Of a stretch of DNA of 64,000 nucleotides, positions 12,141 through 25,078 are shown piece after piece. Both the position numbers and the translations under genes were made by a program. This DNA comes from Liolophura sinensis (lineage: Eukaryota > Mollusca > Polyplacophora > Chitonida > Chitonidae), in assembly GCF_032854445.1 (NCBI RefSeq), contig NC_088301.1, positions 5,442,044 through 5,506,043 on the forward strand, given 5' to 3'. Position 1 is the stretch's first letter, and every line of letters begins with the position of its first letter. The notes under the pieces are model-generated. The model had not been told where the DNA came from. It saw nothing but the letters and a program-made list of their open reading frames with translations, and made no database searches.

Positions 12141-12377
12141 TTGTTTTGATTGGTGTTTTACGCCATACTCAATAATATAAGAATACACTTAAACCACGGC
12201 GGCCAGCATTATTGTGGGAAGACAATGGGCAGAACCCTGTGGGGAACCCACGACATCCACAGGTTGCTGGCAGACCTTCCCATGTACGGTCGGAGAACTC
12301 ACAGCGACGGCATTGGTGGGAAGCTCCTGGGTCATTGCGCCGCGTTAGTGTTCTAACCCCTCGCCCACAGAGGCCCC
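12141..12377 (-). mobile_element. SINE, reverse, near full length and diverged (unit 1)
   Basis: From tttgattggtgttttacgcc to acagaggcccca, including the tRNA-like head in reverse. More diverged than other copies, so older. Confidence 0.82.
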
Positions 12378-12553
12378 ATAATTGAGAGAGTTAATGTAAA
12401 TTCACGGTAAGTTAAGTTCACGGTATGAACTGCATGTAACTGTCTCCGTATTCCCCAGTACAGAACATACAGAACATATAGAAAATTGTTTTCAGAAACC
12501 AATTCAGTGCCAAGTGAGGCAGCAACAAGTATCATTTTTAAAGTTTTAAGCAT

Positions 12554-12622
12554 GACGTTACCTGGGTTTGACCCCAGATCTTCCGATTTCGTGGCGGACG
12601 CTCAAACCAATAAACCACCAAA
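12554..12622 (-). repeat. tRNA-like head of a second SINE type
   Basis: On the minus strand ggtttgagcgtccgcc and tggggtcaaacccagg resemble A and B boxes of a tRNA-derived SINE. No cloverleaf can be completed, so not a tRNA gene. Also present near 31253-31322 and 49164-49232. Confidence 0.35.
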
Positions 12623-13014
12623 CAACCCATATGACAACCTAAAAGAGCACAATACAACACTGCCCTTGACACTGCGCATGGTTGGAATATTACAACTCGC
12701 TAAACACAAATTCAATATCATAAAGGACACTCTTCCATACAATTGAAGTATAACACCCTACATGACACTTCCCACAATTACCGTATAAGACATCCAACAA
12801 CACTTACCCATTAACTTCATGCCACCTCACATAGATGTAGCACTTCGCACGGTTTGAACAAACTCCATGCAGTGGGACAACCTACACTAGTGTCTCTGCA
12901 AATTGACTACATCGCTTTAATTTCCTAAAATCCACCACTAAATCTATACTGCCGTGAGATCATATACTACAAGAGATAAAATAAAATTGATTTAGTAAGT
13001 TATATTATACTAAG

Positions 13015-13250
13015 TTGGTTAGCGCGCTAGTGCAGCGTAATGACCCAGTAGTCTCTTACCAATGCGGTCGCTGGGAGTTCAAGTCCAGCTCATGCTGGCT
13101 TCCTCTCCGGCCGTACGTTGGAAGGTTTGCGGATGGTCGTGTTATTTCCCCCGGGCTGTGCCCGGTTTCCACCCACCATAATGCTGGCCGCCGTTGTATA
13201 AGTGAAATATTCTTGAGCACGGCGTAAAACACCAATCAAATAAAAAAAAA
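13015..13250 (+). mobile_element. tRNA-derived SINE (unit 1, gene B 3' side)
   Basis: Same truncation point and same flanks as the copy at 3397, showing that the two derive from a segmental duplication and not from two insertions. Confidence 0.87.
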
Positions 13251-14198
13251 ATGCATGTATGTTATACTAAAACGTGTGAACATCTTCAAATATAACAGTG
13301 TCACTAACAGGGTTTACAGTTAAGTGAGAGTAATTTAGGTACCTGATGTCGCCCTCCATCAAACATGTTGATCTCCGCCCAGTACCCAACATGCCATTGG
13401 TTTTAAATAATTCTGATGTCACCGCGGGAAATGGGTACTTGCCTTCGAAACAGAACTAATGGGCTTAAACATTATGGATTAGAAAAAGTGCTCGAATTTT
13501 ATTTTCCTTGCAAGAATATGAACTTCCAAAATATTGCTGTTACGTGTCACTGAGCAGCGGCAATTTTGATAGCGAGTATGACTGATTTTATTTAAATATT
13601 GTTGAATATAGGCGACAAGCTAAAAGAAGTAGACGATAGAAAGATCTATAATGGCTTCACTGCCTCGTTGCAATGTTGAAATATGGAGCAAACACAAGGG
13701 AGGAATGATAATTGGCAGTTCTTCCAATCTGATTGTGCCTAATGCAGTTGAACACACAATGTCATATGACATAAGTAATCCTCCTTGTTTCATGTATATC
13801 TCTATACGCCAACCTGCTGTGTTTATGCAGTCAGTCACCATTCCTGGCCAGGTTCTAGTGAAACGTCCAACATCCGGAAGACGAATGCTGGATTCAAACA
13901 TTTGGATGTGATCAGTGTTTCTTAACGAGATTTTGAATGTTGTGAAATCACCAGTCGTATCAGTCGACCAGTGGAAGATTCTCTAGGGTGTTGGTGATTG
14001 ACACGTGACCAAGTAAGAAGATAAGCAGATCCGTGGGTAGGGAAGTTGAGTAGATTATTGCTACACTCCTATTCACAATAGCCCCAAACATCAGGTAACT
14101 TTGTACTGTCAGCAGAGGCATGCACATATGAACTGAAGACCGTCAAGAGCATAAGAAAAGTCGGTTAACTTATAATGAGACAACAAGGTGTATAAACG

Positions 14199-14204
14199 TT
14201 TATT
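14199..14204 (-). terminator. Poly(A) signal AATAAA of gene B
   Basis: AATAAA on the minus strand, 184 nt beyond the stop codon. The hexamer and exact distance are conserved in genes C and D. An ATTAAA nearer the stop (14305-14310) is kept in D but not C. Confidence 0.5.
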
Positions 14205-14387
14205 TGTGTTGATGAAGGTAAATATGTTGAAGTATTCTTCGATTTTTTCATCTGGTATGTTATTGTACACATGCGTCTTTGCTACAACATCTCAGTGTAA
14301 TGTATTTAATCGCAGAAGTGTGAATGCAAAACATTCAATACTTCAGAGATAATATCAGCTATTACATTACCAAATCAACTGAAAAGA

Positions 14388-14881
14388 TTATTTTGTGCAA
14401 ACGACACAGGTAATCTCATAACCGTCCACATATGGTGGACAAGGTAGTGAGCCACACGCCGCCTCCACCACGTACAGGAGATTTCCGTCTAGGTTAGCAG
14501 CGGTGGCGGGATGAGTATCTGGATCCTGGTCCACGCACACGTACTCAGACTTTTGGAACTTGTTGTATTGGGACATAAGAAACCCCAGGTACTCCACGGT
14601 CCATCCCAATGGACACTCGAGTCGGACTGGGATCATCAGATGACTCAACCTTCCCGGAGTATAGCACACAGCACACTGAGCCTCTCTGTTATGAGGGACG
14701 ACACCCCCCGAGTTTGTTGTGTAGAAGACATCATTGTCATAATTTATCTGAAACTCAGTTCCATACAGATACGATTTGGATTGATATCCAGGGTAGGTTT
14801 TGTTGAACTGGGGATCCAGTGGGAGACACAACTGGTTAGCTCCGCTTCCTGTATGCTTGTAGTAAGAGCCAGCCATTATAC
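14388..14881 (-). CDS. Gene B exon 6: C-terminal cysteine-rich domain of short-chain collagen
   Basis: Final exon, 164 amino acids then TAA, entered in phase 1 after acceptor atctttag. It starts GIMAGSYYKH and has QLCLPLDPQF, two CxxC pairs (CAVC and CVVC) and the block CGSLPCPPYVDGYEITC, which I recognise as typical of the C-terminal domain of short-chain collagen C4-like proteins. There are nine cysteines here plus one in exon 5. Compared with gene C, 16 of 164 residues differ, clustered at exon residues 32-33, 45-54 and 106-110 (YNKFQ here, HHTYH in C and D), while the last 50 residues are identical to C. The opposite-strand open frame over this exon is a shadow. Confidence 0.88.
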
Positions 14882-17800
14882 CTAAAGATAAAGCACATTT
14901 GAAATTAATACAAAAGATACAGCTACTTCCTGTAGCTTTGAGCCCGTAAACGATGTGCACAAACCTATGTTCATAAGAATATCCAGTGGTGTCACACACA
15001 TGGACGCTTAACACCTCATCATTTGATGTGTAGGTACTACAAGGAGCTCAGTAGTACCACTGCTGCACTAGTTCACAAAAAAGCCGTTATTGTATAGTAC
15101 TAGTGTTCTGGTACACTTCAGGACATAACGACTCCTCGTTGTGGTATAATTTTAAAATTGTTAAGTTCGACGTTAAACAATAGACAAGCCTACATATCTA
15201 TAAACGTAGATACATACGTACATGCATACATGCGTACGTACCTACATACGTATATACCTACGTACATACATACATTCATACCAATTCACCCACATACCTA
15301 CGTACAAATATACGTACATACGTATATACCTATATACATACATACATACATACATACATACATACATACATACATACATACATACATACATACATACATA
15401 CATACATACATACATACATACATACATACATACATACATACATACATACATACATACATACATACATACATACATGCGTACATACATAGGTATATACACA
15501 CATACATACATACATACTTACATATATACATACATACAAATGTACACGCATACACACATACGTACATACGAACACGCATACGTAGATAAATACATACGTA
15601 CATACCTACAAACATACATACGTACATACCTGCCTAAAGACATACACACATATCTATACACCTACATACATACGTACAAATATACGTACATAAGTATATA
15701 CCTATATACATACATACGTACATACGAGCATACATTCATGCGTATATATCTACACACCTACATACCTACCTACCTACATACATGCGTGGATACCCGTATA
15801 CCTAGCTACATATATACGTACATACGTAAATACATAAATACCTACATAAATACATATGTACATAGATATGTACATATCTAAATACATACAAACGTAATGA
15901 CATACGTTGTACCTCCATACGTACATAGATACATATATACATACCCTTATACCTACATACGTACATACCCACATACCTACATACGTACAAACATACATAT
16001 GTACTTACCTACATTTATACGTAAGTACCAACATACCTGGATACAGACATACATATATACCTACATATCTACACACCTACATGTCTACCTACCTACCTAC
16101 ATACATAAATACATATGAGCTTATGAGTTTATTACAGGACAGCAGGGGATGTTCACTACCATCAGTCTATTGTACTTCAGTGGCTTATGTGCACAACCGT
16201 TGGTTATTACACCTTGTTAGTTTATGTGTACGTTTATTCGTCTTTTTCATTTCAGCAACTTGTTGCTTTCTCGCTTGTCGCTCAGTTCTGAGAAGTTAGA
16301 GCAAGGGGACATGACTGGTTAGCATTGTTTCAATATAATGTGACTGGCAAGGGTGGGTTGTCATGTTTGGTGTCTTCGGCGTGATAGAAACTGAGGAGGG
16401 CAAAGATTTGTTTTGAAAAACAAATTGATGACAAAAGACGGACCTAAGCTTAAGGTCGTCGTATGTTTGTTTGGAGACACGGCCACTGTTTTGTGTGCAC
16501 GTATTATATGGTGACGTAAGCACTTGGACAAACGCATTTGTTTGTGTACTTGTTATACGTTAAAGAGAGAACGACCACACTTGTGTGTGGTGAAGTCAAC
16601 AGGAGAAGAAATAACAATCTAAAAGAGATTTGAAATTTTAACTTCAGTCTATGATCGCTTTGCAATCTCGGGGCCAGCACCTATATGATGACGTCAACAG
16701 GAGAGCACACCACATTAGGGTGTTATTTAGGGTCTATGCTGACGTCAGTACAGGGACGACCATCAGCAAGAGTGAATGCCGAATGAGAAAGATGCTAGTC
16801 CGTCAATCCTTAGGTCACGTAAGCTGTTAGTTCAGTTCTAATCTCAGATAATATCTAAAGGCTCTTGCTAATCGTAACTCTTGAAAATTTTTGTGCAACT
16901 TAGCTGCAATATGCTTATTTTTTACCTGAATATAATCTTTGCGAATGATCCGGACAGATATTTCTTCCCCAGCGGGTGTAGACCACTCCTCCTGAAAATC
17001 GGTAAAACACACTGGAATGACTAGCTAATACTAAAATCAACAGGTACTTTTAAGCACGGTGTGGCTATGTTTTGGCAAAGTGAAGCGTCACTTCTGATGT
17101 CTTTAGCATAATGTTATACAGTGAGACAGCATACATATGTCGACACTGTCCAGATCTGCTACCAGTACATCTCAGTCGTGATATATAATATAAGGGTATA
17201 AACGACGTTAAACAGAAAGTCAGGAAAAAATTATGCAGGATTTTTACTTATTCGCTAGTTACAACAGGTCGCGTATTGATATCATATACTTGGTCATTTG
17301 GTTTACAAACCCCTATTTTACAGCAAGCATATTTAAATTTTATTTACTTTAATAAACTGGCTTAACCTTCAAGATCAGTATATAGCTACTAAATAAAAGA
17401 TACAGAAAAACCAAATTGGACACGACCACGTCAAATTGCTCAGTAGTGATAAAATGTATATGTTCTTATATTACAAAAGAAAAGCCAGCTGAATCATTTC
17501 AATTGCTGCTAAAAGAATTGGTCATTCATTGCCCCTTTACTATAAATGTCAAAATCCTGTTTTAAAATAATGATATGAACACTATATTCATGTCTTCCCG
17601 TTTTCTCATATTTTTACATATTATGCTTTCTTACCATGACTTATGGAGTTTGTGTCCTTCTCTGTTCTCACGGTACCGTCTCCGGTGTTTACACCAGAAC
17701 TGCCGATGTTGGCACCAGCCAATCGCTCTACGAGAGTCTGGAAAATCTTGTCCAATTGATTGTCCAGATTTATCAAACTCTGGGGCCCCTGGGAGGGACA

Positions 17801-20800
17801 AACAATTACACGTACATGTAAATTGTCGTGATTTGAATGCTTGCATGAGATACACATTTCTTTTATGTTTATGTTATGGATAACAAGATGCCGTAAAAGC
17901 GCCTTCACTGTAAGTTTTTAGTTCTTAAAATGAGTATAAAATTTAATTCTCTTGTAAGTAAATATGCATAGAATGTTCAGAATATGTTACACTCTGTTTT
18001 GTAATTGTGTCTTGTTTGTCTCTTCCCAGGGGCCTAAGGTCTGTATATTTATGGTCATGAATTCTATGGCCACGCTGGACAGGTACAATTGCGCAATTAA
18101 AGCGTACATGGGACACATATTTTCAAATATTATTAAAAATTGATGCACCAGAGTCCATTTCTTTTAGCCCTCGGCCTATATTTAGCTTTTTGTAAAATCA
18201 GCCATGCTGGATACTAAAGTGGATTTTAGTCAGTGACACGTTGCTACCTAAGCTGTACACATGGATGTTGGAAATTGATATTCTTGCACAGAAAATGAAG
18301 CTAGAATACTTTTTACTTATTCATGACATTAACTGGATAAGCTTGATTTCGAGAGCAAGAACGCATTGTCGCGATCGGGTGCCGGCATAATTATTCAAAA
18401 TCCAGTGACATGTTGGATAATGGAAGGAATTGAATATGTGTTGACAAAGGGCGATACTAGTTACTTAAAGAGATATGGAATTTCATCTAAACCCTGTATC
18501 TGACACTGGCATATTTGACATTGTTTGCACGTTTTAGTATAATTTGTCCTTATAAATGCATTTTATTTCAGCTGTTGTAGTATATGATCTCACAGGAGTA
18601 TGGTATTAGAGTTGAATGTTAAAAAATTGAAAAATAGAGTTCCTGGTGTTGAAACCAGACTCTAGGGAGTTGCAACATTATGAATTAGAAATTGTATTTT
18701 AATGCATTTTATTTGCAATAGTTTAGACGAACACCATATCAATTTGTAGAGATTTGTGGTGTTAGGTGTCACCAACGAGAGGCAGTTTTGGAAAACGAAT
18801 AAGACTGAATGTACAGACCGTTGCGATTGGCTAAAAGAAATAAACTATAGCATGGTTTACGATTTGAATACTGATTTCACTTATTCACCCAGAACATTCC
18901 TTGGGTCTTACCAACATCACCGAAAGCTCTTTGCATGCCTCCTTCCTAATTTCATATTTTTTTTATACTTTCTTAATTCTTTGGTGACTGGTCTGAACCA
19001 TCGTTTTGGAAATTTGAGTTGTCAATATTCACCTGCGACGTACAGTTTGGTCGTCGGCCAGTATACGAGTAACTGTTTCGACGCAAAGATTCTATGTATT
19101 TTAAGTATTAGATTTGTTTACGCTGCAATGAAATCGCAATGTTTGAATAGCCGAGTTATATCCCGTACCTTCCACTACGACTTATGAGAAGACAAGGCTT
19201 CTGAATTGATCTTTTAAGAGTATTTCTTACTTTTGGAAGAAGAATATGGGAATGGAATATGTTAGGCTCACGCTTCACCAGAATTCAGTTAAGCTCTGCT
19301 TCACAAATTATGACGTACTGAGTCCCATCCACCCTCACAAACCCTGCTGTCTTGATCTCCAAATTTTAGAGAGTACATATGTGTACCAGTAAACCCCCAA
19401 CTCCACAAGAGCTACAGAAATGCCAGAGAGCGGTATGATGAGTGCACATCTTCTTGACAATAGTTTCATGTACTGCAGACATGTTCAGCACGTGCAGACA
19501 TATTTGGCACGTGCAGACATATTTATCGCGTATTATTCAGATTGTAGACATAAATGCACTTTTTTAACATGCTAGAAACGAAGAGTCAATTTTCACTGAT
19601 ACAAGTCTCGTCTATGATTTGGGATTTATATATACCTAAGTGCTAGTATTTCTCATTTGCCCTTCGTGGTTATATTTAGATGTCTCCATTTGTGTGGAAC
19701 AAAATCAATTAAAGGACTGCCGTCAGACGGAAACCAGTACACATCATAATGACAACTGCAATTATCACATAATTCACGTTGTTAATACACACAGCCGATG
19801 TCAGATATCTTGGCAGGAAGCCAAAGTACTGTTGTTTCGTCATAGTAATTGATATGTTCAATAAATATTATAGGGATGGGCGATTAGCTTCGTAATTACT
19901 TACTGGAGGCCCTTTCTCTCCCGCGGGTCCGGGCGGCCCATAAGGCCCCTGGATTCCGTCTCTTCCGTCCCGACCATCCCGACCATTCCGACCCGGAAGT
20001 CCACAACAATCAGCGGGAGCAGCTATAAGCCAAGGTGAAAAACTCGTATGTTGCCCATTTTTGAAATTTTACAAATTAACGGCAAAGCTATAAGAAAATC
20101 TAAAAACTAATCACACCGTACGCTGTGTTGGTCCTTATCCAGTGTAGAGGTTAACATCAACGTGTTTAAGAGTAAGTGGAGTTGTATATGAGTAACCAGT
20201 ATTGCCAGACAAGGATTAATGCAAAATGTAGTTTGTTGTATTTAGAGAACATGTCGTGAACTGGTGAATAATTTGAATGGGCGCATTGTTCAACGGAAAG
20301 AGAGCTGTTTGACAGCATAAAGAAAACTTTCATGGCGCAATGAAGAGAAACGCTATCCGATCATTTATTCTTGGCAAATTTAGTGGTTAAGTGTTAAGTT
20401 TTATCATTGACATCAGAATGGCAATAGTTCAGAAATATGATAATGTTAAAGTCTCTTGCCTGAAGCTGATCTTTCCACTCTACTCTCTTCTTGAGTGACA
20501 TCTTTACTTCTCCCGTCCGCTGATAGACCCTGATATATAAATAGTAGATGAAGTATATTTCTGCCTCCCCGATGTTTTAATGAACAAGGAAATAAAACCT
20601 ACACCCAGATTCCAAGTCACTGATTTGCACCTATTTCAACTATTTTAGTTCTTATTCGGAAAATCGATTTGAAAAGAAACTGTTCGCAGCTGCTGTAGAT
20701 TATGTTGTAGGCAATTGTGGGTGTCAATCGTCGATCAATGCAACTATAAATCACTTTTTTCCACTTATATGAAAGCTTGATTTCGCTCCTGACTGTTAAT

Positions 20801-20912
20801 CAGGATTGGTGTAAGCTATTTGCATGGCTGGTGGACAAATTTCAGCGCGGTGATATCAATCACTTACCTGACCAATCAGAAAGGTGCACAACAAGAAGAC
20901 AATGATAATCAT
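14388..20912 (-). CDS. Gene B: short-chain collagen C4-like secreted protein, complete, six exons
   Basis: Complete minus-strand gene of 315 codons. Exons: 20868-20912, 20460-20529, 19904-20022, 17635-17788, 16926-16991, 14388-14881. Residues 1-15 are a signal peptide; 16-38 a charged propeptide-like segment with RVER; 44-45 a Cys pair; 46-81 twelve Gly-X-Y triplets; about 82-103 a leucine-heptad segment (SLINLDNQLDKIFQTLVERL) likely to form a trimeric coiled coil; 130-315 the cysteine-rich C-terminal domain beginning GGVVYTRWGR. All splice junctions preserve frame. Intron 2 uses a GC donor (CAG|gcaagag). The start is the only ATG giving a signal peptide, 90 nt below a TATAAATA. The family is known from sponge short-chain collagens and is expanded in marine invertebrates; a matrix, cuticle, shell or mucus role is possible but not shown. 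Transcription is inferred from intact frames. Confidence 0.88.
14882..16925 (-). other. Gene B intron 5
   Basis: 2.04 kb intron (gt...ag on the minus strand). It holds degenerate 38-bp repeat pieces next to exon 6 and again at about 16125-16250, a long CATA-type microsatellite, and about 270 nt (16258-16531) missing from gene C. Confidence 0.75.
15184..16112. repeat. CATA/CGTA tetranucleotide array in gene B intron 5
   Basis: About 0.93 kb of tacata repeats with cgta and ccta variants, including an uninterrupted CATA run at about 15337-15474. Long HTYI or MYVC open frames over it are by-products of the 4-bp period. Confidence 0.9.
17789..19903 (-). other. Gene B intron 3
   Basis: 2.1 kb intron with no recognisable repeat. 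It includes a plus-strand 143-codon open frame (18756-19187) of unknown meaning. The frame is disrupted in the gene C intron by a one-base loss and truncated by deletion in gene D, so I do not call it a gene. Confidence 0.7.
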
Positions 20913-21001
20913 CTTCAACACACTTGTAAAGCTACAGTATATTGGCTGTATCTACAGAACGGTAGCAAGTTTTAGTTTGGCTAGGTGAAATCAACAGAGT
21001 G

Positions 21002-21009
21002 TATTTATA
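21002..21009 (-). promoter_or_regulatory. TATA box of gene B
   Basis: Minus strand TATAAATA, a consensus TATA box, 90 nt upstream of the gene B start codon. Spacing is identical in all four copies. Confidence 0.6.
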
Positions 21010-22991
21010 AGGCAGACTGACACCAGATATCTACACAACCAGTCCACATGGACGGTCTGTTTATATATCTTACTTACAAGTCGAAAGTTGTTTATGTAAA
21101 CTCATCTCATAATACTGAGCGTTTGTATATTTACACTTTTGGTTGTTTATGACAAGAAATACTTTTCCTAGTAAATTAAACTATTCTATATGGCACGTGA
21201 GATCCTTTCCATATTAACATGTGGCTAGCGTGGGAATGTTCCTGATGTTGCTGGGGTTTTCTGTAACTCACTTTAAATATACATGTAGTCACACAGTTAA
21301 CAGAAGGAATTTCATGCCATCCGTCAGTGGATGCTGGCACCAGAGTGTTCATCAGGGTGAAATTCATATAGGGGTTCTAGGTTCTGAGGTGAACCATATC
21401 CTGGAATATTGGACTTCCGAAAACGGAAAAAAAGAGCTTGTAGATAATATGTAAACATCCTGGCAGCTACATTAAATAGGAAACTGGGGTATTTGTTCAA
21501 GGCGAAATGATATTTATATGAGAATCTGAAGTTCGAATGTCTATTGAAACGGCCATTCTAGACTTAATTAACTGGTGGCATTCGTACATCTTCTGGTGTT
21601 CTGAGCGGCTAGCCTCTCACCATTGCAAGCTTAATCTAAGTCATCTCCGATTGCATAGGTGGGAAGATTTTCCTACAACCTGCGGATTGTCGTGGCTTTT
21701 TTCGGGGCATTGTCAATTTTTACTGAGTATACTTTTTGTCCCCGTCATACAAGTGAAACATCCTCGTTATGGCTTGAAACACCTATCAAATCAATAAATT
21801 AATCACCAGAATGATGATGGATTAGTATTGATTATCCAACCAGTGTTGCTATTAGCGACAGAATTTATAATCAGTATTTACTTTAACAGTTTAATGACGC
21901 GTTAATTGTTTTATTTGATTAATTTTTGGATGTTTGACTGATTGGTGTTTCCCTCAAGAACTTTTAACTTATATGACAGCGGTGAGGTTTATGGATAGAG
22001 GCTTTCTATACTGTACGAGAGTTCGTCTAACAGCTATAGTGTGTAGATAAACGAGATCGATCCTGTATCCTCCTTGATATAAATTTTATCTGATCATCAC
22101 TGAATGAGAATCTTCCAGGTTGTAGAACAACTTTTCCTCAAATATAACCTACAGGACTAGTCTTACGACATTTATATTATACAGATCCTAATTTTGACTG
22201 AAAATCAGGTCATATCAAAATACTCTAACATGATAGGTGTGCTCTACATGGGCTTACACCTGGATGTGTGTATAAGGCCTACCGAGAGTTAAGGAAGAGT
22301 GGAGGAGAACGATTGTGTCAGTGTAACATGACTCAGTAAGGTAACGCGTTCTGTTTGTCTCATTAGTGCAACTTCGGGTAAGTAAAACGCAAAATGCATC
22401 CTGGTAATCATTACATGTATACATATAGTTTAAAGTTACATCTCGGGGGTGAGTGAAGCGGATATATTTATGATTACCATTTTTTACACCTGGTTTTGGT
22501 AGGATTATAAAAAACAATGAGTAAGCGTTTTGCAGAGATACATTGTTATGGTCTATTTCTTATAGTGAGTCGGCTATATTCAGTTGTCTGTAAACTCAGT
22601 CATACTTGCTACTAAAATTGCCTTTATTGAGCGACACATAACAATACAAGCTCTACACAATGAAAATGTTGAACATCCATACTATTGCAAAAAAATGCAG
22701 TTAGAATAATTTTTCTCATTTATAATGTTAAACTCCACAGCCTTAGTTTATACACCAAGAACTTGTTACCTCAGGTGACGCCATCATTATTCAAAAGTAT
22801 GTTACATATATGCCTGGAGAGTATTTTGTTTTACAATGGCTGCACCACCAAGCGGTTTGAACAAACTAGTGTCTCTGCAAATTGACTACATCGCTTTAAT
22901 TTCCTAACATCCACCACTAAATCTATACTGCCGTGAGATCATATACTACAAGAGATAAAATAAAATTGATTTAGTAAGTTATATTATACTC

Positions 22992-23231
22992 AGTTGGTTA
23001 GCGCGCTAGCGCAGCGTAATGACCCAGTCTCTTACCAATGCGGTCGCTGGGAGTTCAAGTGCAGCTCATGCTGGCTTCCTCTCCGGCCGTACGTGGGAAG
23101 GTTTGCGGATGGTCGTGGGTTTCCCCCGGGCTGTGCCCGGTTTCCACCCACCATAATGCTGGCCGCCGTCGTATAAGTGAAATATTCTTGAGTACGGCGT
23201 AAAACACCAATCAAATAAAAAAATAAATAAA
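22992..23231 (+). mobile_element. tRNA-derived SINE (unit 2)
   Basis: Orthologue of the copy at 3397, followed directly by the ancestral flank aataaatacactcttc. Confidence 0.87.
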
Positions 23232-24576
23232 TACACTCTTCAAAAAAAGAAACGCAAAATGAAATTCAAAAATGGTACTTACAATTTTGAACACATATGT
23301 TAACTCAAACAGTTTTGTAGGGTTGCACATTGTTACGGGAATGTTTCAGAAGATCATCCCTGACCAAACGCGACCAAAAATGATTTTGAACGGTTTTATC
23401 AATTAGGATTGTTAGGATGTGCGTTGATGAACGTCGAATCGTGAAATGAACTTGGTAACCCCGGTTTTAAATGTATTCATTTAAACGAGTGTTCATTTGC
23501 AGACGTGCCATTTCAAGTCTGCAAACTCGTTCACCGTGAAAGTAAAGGTTAAGGTCAGGAACAATTCATTGTGATCTTCTCCAGGGTTCATGTAGATGCA
23601 GGTGTGACATAAACTCGGCACACATTTATCATAAAATAAACCAAATGACCATTAAAAAGGTAAAGATCACTAACAGTGAATAGGGTACTCTCAAATAAGA
23701 TATACATAGATAACATAAATTTCATTATTTTTCATTATTTTTGTTCCATGCCTTCAGAGATATACAAGCGCTAACTGCTATTCTTCTTTAGCGGCTGTGT
23801 ACATGCCTTTTCACTTTAACAATCTTGTCGTCATGAACAAATAATTCAAGGTCAAAAATAACCAACAGGGTTCTTTTCCAACGTTAGATGCATCCGTGAC
23901 ACTAATATAACAACCATGGCTTTAACTGTAGAAGACATAACATGGTTACCTCAATATAACATAAAAACACTGACGACCTTAAAAGCACTGGCCAAGGTGG
24001 CCAAGATGGAGTTTTCTCCCGTGTATGAGGAGTATATTCAATACGATATATTGACTTTGCCTCATGCCTTCAAAAGATATCATGTTTTCATGCGCAACAT
24101 ATAATTTAACTTTAGCGGAAAATATGTCAAGGTCATATTTTCCATATATTTGTACATCTATGACACAAGAATGGTAAACTTGACTTCAAGCTTTGCAGGG
24201 AGAGAGCGTTTACAGGAAAGTGGAGAGACGGACGGACAGATGGACGCAGGATGCAACAGCAATACAAGGCCAACTCTGGGCTGAGGAATTATTAAAACAT
24301 ATCGTTACTTCTCACAGCTTTGAGATCTATAAAATATCCCCAACAGATATACATTTATAAACCCACGCAAACAAGAATATCCAGCCGTGTCAAAGCCGAT
24401 TTGGTGGTAGGATGTGTGCACTGCCAGGGGCGCGTGACATGTCAGCACTGATTGTGTAGGCTACTACATGCACTTTGTGATTAATACTGGCTTAGTTCAC
24501 GAGACAGCGGGTAATGTGTACAGCCAGCTTTCTGTTACATTTGAACAATTTATATACACCCACATTGGTCTATTGC

Positions 24577-24793
24577 AGCACGATCGTGCATGTGCACTAC
24601 CAACAGTTTGTTACACCTCAGTTTATGTGTACAGCCGTTGGTGTATTACAACTCGGCAGTTTATGTGTACAACCGTTGGTGTATTACAACTCGGCAGTTT
24701 GTGTGTACAACCGTTGGTGTATTACAATTCAGCAGTTTATGTGTATTATCATTGATCTATTACATCCGAGCAGTTAAAGTGTGCTACATGCAT
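24577..24793. repeat. 38-bp minisatellite, four core copies (unit 2)
   Basis: Collinear copy of the unit 1 array with the same number of core repeats. Confidence 0.8.
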
Positions 24794-24847
24794 TTTTGAT
24801 CTTTCATATCTCATCAGTTTATGGATACTACCATTGTTTCATTCCAT

Positions 24848-24992
24848 CTCCGGCCGTATGTGGGAAGGTGTGTCAGCAAACTGCGGATGGTCGTGGGTTT
24901 CCCCCGGGCTCTGCCCGGTTTCCTCTCACCATAATGCTGGCCGCCGTCGTATAAGTGAAATATTCTTGAGAACGGCGTAAATAAATAAATAT
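24848..24992 (+). mobile_element. SINE 3' fragment (unit 2)
   Basis: Orthologue of 5557-5700. Confidence 0.84.
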
Positions 24993-25078
24993 GCCGAGAT
25001 GGAATACACAATACTAGTATCCATAAACTGATGAGATCTAACAGACCATTGGTTTTACACATAACCTGTTGAGATGGA

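Larger units (their letters stand above)
1396..14198. other. Intergenic segment between gene A promoter and gene B 3' end
   Basis: About 12.8 kb without a convincing gene. In order: unique AT-rich DNA (1.4-3.26 kb); a segment with a SINE that is duplicated near 12.9 kb; an accessory inserted piece (3627-3803); a 94-bp tandem duplication; a decayed gene copy with 38-bp repeats and an inverted repeat (5.0-6.3 kb); a 44-bp minisatellite (7.7-8.1 kb); a short ACA run near 8924; a hairpin (9.46 kb); a poly(A) tract (9638-9668); a 21-bp VNTR; and three more SINEs. Open frames here are short and mostly not maintained between units. Confidence 0.7.
1..19618. repeat. Tandem array unit 1 (19.6 kb)
   Basis: First full unit of a head-to-tail array, defined by recurrence of the phrase at position 1 at 19619. 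It carries gene A exons 1-3, an intergenic segment and gene B exons 4-6, so a gene spans each unit border as drawn. Private features: a 94-bp tandem duplication at 4198-4385, an extra segment at about 3627-3803, a long uninterrupted CATA run, and 9.3-9.7 kb DNA missing from later units. Confidence 0.9.

Noticed and set aside
12486-12746. Plus-strand 86-codon frame MFSETNSVP...
   Set aside because: It overlaps a tRNA-like SINE head read in reverse (CDS-like wording DPRSSDFVADAQTN comes from the B-box region).
14511-14885. Plus-strand 124-codon open frame opposite exon 6, open in all three genes
   Set aside because: It mirrors a conserved coding exon, and its residue changes follow those of the collagen frame. 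A shadow, not a gene.
15158-16118. Long open frames of HTYI, TYIH or MYVC repeats on both strands (also 33847-34919 and 52033-52709)
   Set aside because: A 4-bp CATA repeat without stops is open in several frames at once; no start context, no conservation beyond the repeat.
18756-19187. Plus-strand 143-codon open frame in intron 3
   Set aside because: Broken by a one-base loss in gene C and truncated by a deletion in gene D; no recognisable domain.
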